In this document: positions 60,129 to 64,000 of the stretch, in pieces
How the letters are laid out: every line of letters begins with the position of its first letter
Position numbering within the stretch: position 1 is the stretch's first letter
Source of the DNA: an uncultured Flavobacteriaceae bacterium
Lineage (GTDB): Bacteria > Bacteroidota > Bacteroidia > Flavobacteriales > Flavobacteriaceae
Reading direction: 5' to 3'
DNA: 64,000 bases
Assembly: GCA_943787365.1 (NCBI GenBank)
Contig: CALSMD010000001.1
Location: 669,042-733,041 of the forward strand
Translations under genes and position numbers: made by a program
The notes under the pieces: generated by a model
Seen by the model: only the letters and a program-made list of their open reading frames with translations
Told to the model about the DNA's origin: nothing
Database searches by the model: none

Positions 60129-61079
60129 ATGAACAAAATTCCAAGTGTCAATCTTTCAGAGTTTTTATCCAACGATCCAAAAATCAAACAAAAATTTGTA
60201 GATGAAATTGGTAAAGCATACGAAACAATTGGGTTCGTAGCACTTAAAGGTCATTTTTTGGATGATACTTTAGTGGATACCTTATATTCAGAAATAAAGA
60301 AATTTTTTGATTTGCCCACGGCTCAAAAACAAAGCTATGAAGTTCCAGGAATTGGAGGACAACGTGGTTATGTGTCTTTTGGAAAGGAAAGTGCAAAAGG
60401 AAGAAAAGAAGGCGATTTAAAAGAATTTTGGCATTTTGGACAGTACGTGCAAGACAATCCAGAACTCGAAGCAGAATATCCTAAAAACGTAGAAGTTCCA
60501 GAGTTGGCGGAATTTAATAAGGTCGGGAAAGAAACCTATAAAATGCTGGAAAAAACAGCTACTTATGTTTTAAGAGCGCTGTCCATCCATTTAGGATTGG
60601 ATGAGTTTTATTTTGACAACTATGTGCACAATGGAAATAGCATTCTGCGTCCTATTCATTACCCACCCATCCAAGAAGAACCGAAAAATGCCGAACGCGC
60701 CGCAGCGCATGGAGATATCAACCTGATTACCTTATTAATGGGGGCTCAAGGAAAAGGACTGCAAGTTCAAAACCATGATGGAGATTGGATTGATGCCATT
60801 GCAAATCCAGATGAATTAATGATTAATGTAGGTGATATGTTATCGCGTCATACCAATAATAAATTAAAATCAACCATCCACCGTGTGGTGAATCCACCAC
60901 GTGAACTATGGGGTTCGTCTCGTTATTCGATTCCTTTTTTCTTGCACCCTATCAGCGCTATGAAATTAGACGTCTTGGAGGATTGTATTGATGCAGAAAA
61001 CCCAAAACAATTTGAAGACATTACTGCTGGTGAATACTTAGATCAACGCTTAAAAGAACTGGGATTAGCCAAAAAATAA
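60129..61079 (+). CDS. Isopenicillin N synthase-family 2OG-Fe(II) oxygenase
   Basis: 316 aa double-stranded beta-helix oxygenase. Iron ligands: HGD in AAAHGDINLITLLMG and the distal His in STIHRVVNPP; the 2-oxoglutarate-binding RxS is RYSIPFF. The start INKIPSVNLSEFL..FVDEIGKAYETIGFVALKGHFLDD is typical of the IPNS/gibberellin-oxidase-like family widespread in Flavobacteriaceae. Substrate unknown. The ATG of the SUI1 gene overlaps its stop, so translationally coupled. Confidence 0.87.
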   Translation: MNKIPSVNLSEFLSNDPKIKQKFVDEIGKAYETIGFVALKGHFLDDTLVDTLYSEIKKFFDLPTAQKQSYEVPGIGGQRGYVSFGKESAKGRKEGDLKEFWHFGQYVQDNPELEAEYPKNVEVPELAEFNKVGKETYKMLEKTATYVLRALSIHLGLDEFYFDNYVHNGNSILRPIHYPPIQEEPKNAERAAAHGDINLITLLMGAQGKGLQVQNHDGDWIDAIANPDELMINVGDMLSRHTNNKLKSTIHRVVNPPRELWGSSRYSIPFFLHPISAMKLDVLEDCIDAENPKQFEDITAGEYLDQRLKELGLAKK

Positions 61080-61408
61080 TGGATTTAAAAGACCAACTTA
61101 AAAACCTATTTCCTGAGCATACTGAAAGTCCTGCAGACCTCTCCGAAGTTAAACCAACATCCCTTTGGATGCAAGACGCCCCTATTATTTGTAAATACGA
61201 AAAACGAAAAGGAAAACCCATCACGATTATTGAAGGCTACACTGGAGCGGATAAGGATTTTAAAATTCTTGCCAAAGATCTCAAAAAGAAGTTCAGTGTG
61301 GGTGGCAGTTTTAAGAACGATACCATTATCATACAAGGCGATTACAGAGACAAAATTATGGAATTTTTGAAAGAACTGGGATTCAATGTCAAACGAGTTG
61401 GGGGTTAA
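61079..61408 (+). CDS. SUI1 / YciH-type translation factor
   Basis: 109 aa, as in E. coli YciH (about 108 aa). The KKRKGKPITIIEGYTG-like core and C-terminal GGSFKNDTIIIQGDYRDKIMEFLKELGF match the eIF1/SUI1 domain. Bacterial SUI1 proteins influence start-site fidelity or initiation under stress. Overlaps the oxygenase stop by one base. Confidence 0.92.
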   Translation: MDLKDQLKNLFPEHTESPADLSEVKPTSLWMQDAPIICKYEKRKGKPITIIEGYTGADKDFKILAKDLKKKFSVGGSFKNDTIIIQGDYRDKIMEFLKELGFNVKRVGG

Positions 61409-61423
61409 ACTAAAAACTATTAA

Positions 61424-62293
61424 ATGTCAATAAAAAACTCTGAGCTCATACTCAACACTGATGGTAGTATTTATCATCTTCATTTAAAGCCTTCTGATCT
61501 TGCAGATACCATCATTTTTGTGGGAGATCAAGAACGCGTGTCTGAAGTTACGAAGCATTTTGATACTGTAGATTTTGAGGTACAAAGTCGCGAATTCAAA
61601 ACCCAAACAGGAACTTATAAAGGAAAACGCCTCTCTGTAATTTCAACAGGAATTGGCCCAGACAATATTGATATTGTGCTGAATGAGTTGGATGCCTTGG
61701 TGAATATTGACTTTGAAACACGAGAAATCAAAGCGAATAAAACTAGCTTATCGATTGTGCGTATTGGAACTTCCGGTGCATTACAACCCGATATTGATAT
61801 TGACAGTTTTGTGTTGAGTGGTTATGGGATGGATATTAATGGGATGTTACAATCTTATAAAATTGATGCCATCAAACATGCGGATATGGAAGCTGCTTTT
61901 GTGAAACATACGCAATGGAGCCCACAAAAGCCCTATCCTGTTATCATTGAAAATTCAAAACTATTAGAAGCTAAATTAAAAAGTGAGCAAACCATTAACG
62001 GGCTAACAGCGACTTGTGGTGGGTTTTACGGTCCGCAAGGCCGTGTACTACGCTTGGAATTACAAGACGAAAACATAAATCAAAAAATGGATAGTTTTGA
62101 GTATAACGGTTTGAGAGTGACCAATTTTGAAATGGAGACTTCCGCCATTTATGGCTTATCCAAATTATTGGGGCATGAAGCCTGTTCTATGAATGCTATT
62201 TTAGCCAACAGAGCTTTGGGGACTTTTAGTAAAGACCCGCAAGCCACTATCGAAAAATTAATAACTTATACGCTGAATAAACTTATTTCTTAG
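61424..62293 (+). CDS. Nucleoside phosphorylase (uridine phosphorylase-like)
   Basis: 289 aa with the phosphorylase fold of the PNP/Udp class: NSELILNTDGSIYHLHLKPSDLADTIIFVGDQERV at the start, the phosphate site SVISTGIGPDNIDIVLNELDAL, TSGALQPDIDIDSFVLSG and the nucleoside-binding NFEMETSAIYGLS. It splits nucleosides with phosphate into base and (deoxy)ribose-1-phosphate. Uridine versus purine specificity is not clear. 15 bp after the SUI1 gene. Confidence 0.9.
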   Translation: MSIKNSELILNTDGSIYHLHLKPSDLADTIIFVGDQERVSEVTKHFDTVDFEVQSREFKTQTGTYKGKRLSVISTGIGPDNIDIVLNELDALVNIDFETREIKANKTSLSIVRIGTSGALQPDIDIDSFVLSGYGMDINGMLQSYKIDAIKHADMEAAFVKHTQWSPQKPYPVIIENSKLLEAKLKSEQTINGLTATCGGFYGPQGRVLRLELQDENINQKMDSFEYNGLRVTNFEMETSAIYGLSKLLGHEACSMNAILANRALGTFSKDPQATIEKLITYTLNKLIS

Positions 62294-62384
62294 ATGAAAC
62301 ATCCATAACAAAAAACTTGAAACCTAAGAAAAATAATCAAATGGATGTAACATGTGGCCATTAAAAATCAATAACAATACACAC

Positions 62385-63245
62385 ATGAAAAACGTACGCA
62401 TTGGCGGAGTTCCAGAACACTTCAATTACGCTTGGTATTTGGCTTTAAAACAAGGCCATTTTAAACCCCATGACATCAATGTTCGCTGGAAAAATTATTT
62501 TGGTGGGACGGGTCAAATGACCAAAGCACTGCGCGATAATGAGATCGACATCGCTGTGATTCTAACGGAAGGCATCATTAAAGATATTACTGAAGGTAGT
62601 CCCTGTAAAATTGTGCAAGTTTTCGTAGAATCGCCCTTAATTTGGGGGATTCATGTGGCACAAAATTCTGCTTTTAAACAACTGAGTGACCTCAAAGGTC
62701 AACGGGCAGCCATCAGTCGGTATGGTTCTGGTTCGCATCTGATGGCGTATGTGAATGCGTTAGAACTTGGGTGGGATACCGCAACGGATTTAGAGTTTGA
62801 AGTTGTGAAAGATTTGGACGGTGCTGTGGAGGCGCTTACGCATGAGAAGGCTGATTATTTTATGTGGGAAAAATTTACAACAAAACCATTAGTCGATCAA
62901 CAGATATTCCGACGTTTGGGCGATTGTCCAACGCCGTGGCCGTGTTTTGTGATTGCAGTGCGCGATGAATTTATAACTAATGAAAAGGAAACGCTTCAAG
63001 CCATTCTAAAAGTCATCAATACAATCACGGCTGGTTTTAAACAAATCCCTGAAATCGATGCAATTATTTCCGAACGCTATCAGCAAAAAAATGAAGATGT
63101 AAAAAACTGGTTAGAACTGACGGAATGGTCGCAAAAAAACATTCACCCTTCTACCGTTGAAGCCGTTCAAAATCAATTGTTGAAATTAGACATTATTTCC
63201 GAAAAACTACCGTTCGATCGATTGGTTGCAACTCTAGAAAATTAA
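62385..63245 (+). CDS. NMT1/THI5-like substrate-binding protein, no signal peptide
   Basis: 286 aa from ATG 62385 (MKNVRIGGVPEHFNYAWYL); an upstream ATG at 62352 is possible but adds a stretch that does not look coding. Solute-binding fold of the NMT1/THI5 type: LKQGHFKPHDINVRWKNYFGGTGQM, AISRYGSGSHLMAYVNALELGW. No signal peptide or lipobox is visible, so it is probably cytoplasmic, as in some members of this family. No permease or ATPase gene is adjacent. Its end overlaps the ung stop by 4 bp. Confidence 0.78.
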   Translation: MKNVRIGGVPEHFNYAWYLALKQGHFKPHDINVRWKNYFGGTGQMTKALRDNEIDIAVILTEGIIKDITEGSPCKIVQVFVESPLIWGIHVAQNSAFKQLSDLKGQRAAISRYGSGSHLMAYVNALELGWDTATDLEFEVVKDLDGAVEALTHEKADYFMWEKFTTKPLVDQQIFRRLGDCPTPWPCFVIAVRDEFITNEKETLQAILKVINTITAGFKQIPEIDAIISERYQQKNEDVKNWLELTEWSQKNIHPSTVEAVQNQLLKLDIISEKLPFDRLVATLEN

Positions 63246-63907
63246 CCCCATTGAATGGGGGATTCTCCTAACGACTTCAGCACTTCATTCGTTTTACTAA
63301 AATGCTTATTCCCGAACCAATAACCGCGATTGGCACTTAAAGGCGATGGATGTCCCGTTTGTAAAACAGTATGTTTTTCTGTATCGATAAATCTAATTTT
63401 ATTTTTAGCAAAACTTCCCCATAATAAAAATACCAAATCCGATCGTTCCCTAGAAAGTGTTTTGATCACCTCATTTGTGAATTTCTCCCAGCCCTGTTTT
63501 TGGTGGCTCCCAGCCTCTTTTGCACGCACACTCAGCGTAGCGTTTAAAAGTAACACGCCTTGGTTTGCCCACGGACTTAAATCACCACTAGACGGAATAG
63601 GAAGTTTCATATCGGTTTCTAATTCCTTAAAAATATTTTTTAGAGACGGAGGATGCGGCATTCCTTCATTCACAGAAAAACACAAACCGTTGGCCTGCCC
63701 TTCGCCATGGTAGGGATCCTGACCGATGATGACAACCTTAACGGCTTCAAACGCACAACTGTCGAAGGCATTAAAAATCTGATTAAAAGGGGGATAACAC
63801 GGATGCAATCCATATTCGGCATGTACAAAAACATCCAATTTCTCGAAGTAAGGTTTCTTAAATTCTGGTTCTAAATGGGGACGCCAAGTCCCGCAGAGTT
63901 GTAACAT
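63242..63907 (-). CDS. ung: Uracil-DNA glycosylase
   Basis: 221 aa family 1 UDG. Water-activating motif GQDPYHGEGQANGLCFSV and the leucine/His intercalation loop HPSPLSANRG are both present, with GVLLLNATLSV in between. It removes uracil from DNA arising from cytosine deamination. Start chosen at 63907 (MLQLCGTWRPHLEPEFKKPYFEKL), where the first 15 residues read like the normal UDG N terminus (shortly before PYF..L). Convergent with the SBP gene, 4-bp overlap of the ends. Confidence 0.96.
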   Translation of the reverse strand: MLQLCGTWRPHLEPEFKKPYFEKLDVFVHAEYGLHPCYPPFNQIFNAFDSCAFEAVKVVIIGQDPYHGEGQANGLCFSVNEGMPHPPSLKNIFKELETDMKLPIPSSGDLSPWANQGVLLLNATLSVRAKEAGSHQKQGWEKFTNEVIKTLSRERSDLVFLLWGSFAKNKIRFIDTEKHTVLQTGHPSPLSANRGYWFGNKHFSKTNEVLKSLGESPIQWG

Positions 63908-64000
63908 AAAATAGGGCTTAAAAATTAAGACTTAGAGAACAAATTTAAGCTATATATTTTAAACATTAATACCTACATTTGTGACGACTTATGCACGAAC

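Noticed and set aside
63991..64000. Possible start of a further gene (ATGCACGAAC) at the right edge
   Set aside because: A TACATTTG box at 63974-63981 precedes it, but only three codons are inside the window and no -33 TTTG is visible, so no feature is called.

Overview
The window is an ordinary stretch of a low-GC Bacteroidota chromosome, almost certainly from the family Flavobacteriaceae. Supporting signs are promoters of the TTTG-N17-20-TAnnTTTG type instead of -35/-10 boxes, many short signal peptides ending in a lipobox Cys, a type IX secretion C-terminal domain, a YfhO protein, DUF4834, an OxyR-type regulator, a PspC/GIN operon and a probable sulfonolipid (capnine) gene pair. No rRNA, tRNA or CRISPR array was seen.

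Layout. 1-4.0 kb: acyltransferase (partial), Nudix hydrolase, lipoprotein cyclophilin, M3 peptidase. 4.2-8.7 kb: accessory island 1 (leader repeat, disrupted lipoprotein gene, membrane protein, NHL-repeat lipoprotein). 9.2-24.5 kb: core genes (oxyR, thioesterase-like, padR-pspC-GIN operon, S10 peptidase, glycosyltransferase, BatA-like protein, dihydroorotase-like protein, esterase, MBL hydrolase, bcp, nth). 24.55-26.3 kb: accessory island 2 (second leader repeat, small secreted proteins). 26.5-47.7 kb: core genes (ECF sigma factor, uvrA, glycosyltransferase/YfhO, GNAT, the putative capnine pair, prolyl oligopeptidase, threonine aldolase, prfB with its programmed frameshift, ArsC-like protein, TonB-dependent receptor-type barrel). 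47.8-51.8 kb: accessory island 3 (third leader copy, secreted metalloprotease, lipoprotein, methyltransferase, REP-associated transposase). 51.9-64 kb: core genes (fumC, hutI, hutG, fused E1 dehydrogenase, 2OG oxygenase, SUI1, nucleoside phosphorylase, ung).

The most interesting signal is shared by the three accessory islands. Each opens with a related leader carrying a Bacteroidota promoter. The leader copies stay alike up to a GTT-containing core and then run into unrelated small ORFs. The islands also hold four ~130-bp elements whose ends can pair into a 16-18 bp stem although the stem sequence differs from element to element. In all four the only two stem differences are A/G, 5 nt apart, so they are A.C mismatches on the top strand but G.T wobbles on the bottom strand. 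That is the logic of integron attC sites, which recombine as folded bottom strands. No integrase is in the window, so I present this as integron-like cassette arrays by inference. All three arrays end in, or against, REP palindromes of the family that flanks the transposase at 51.1 kb.
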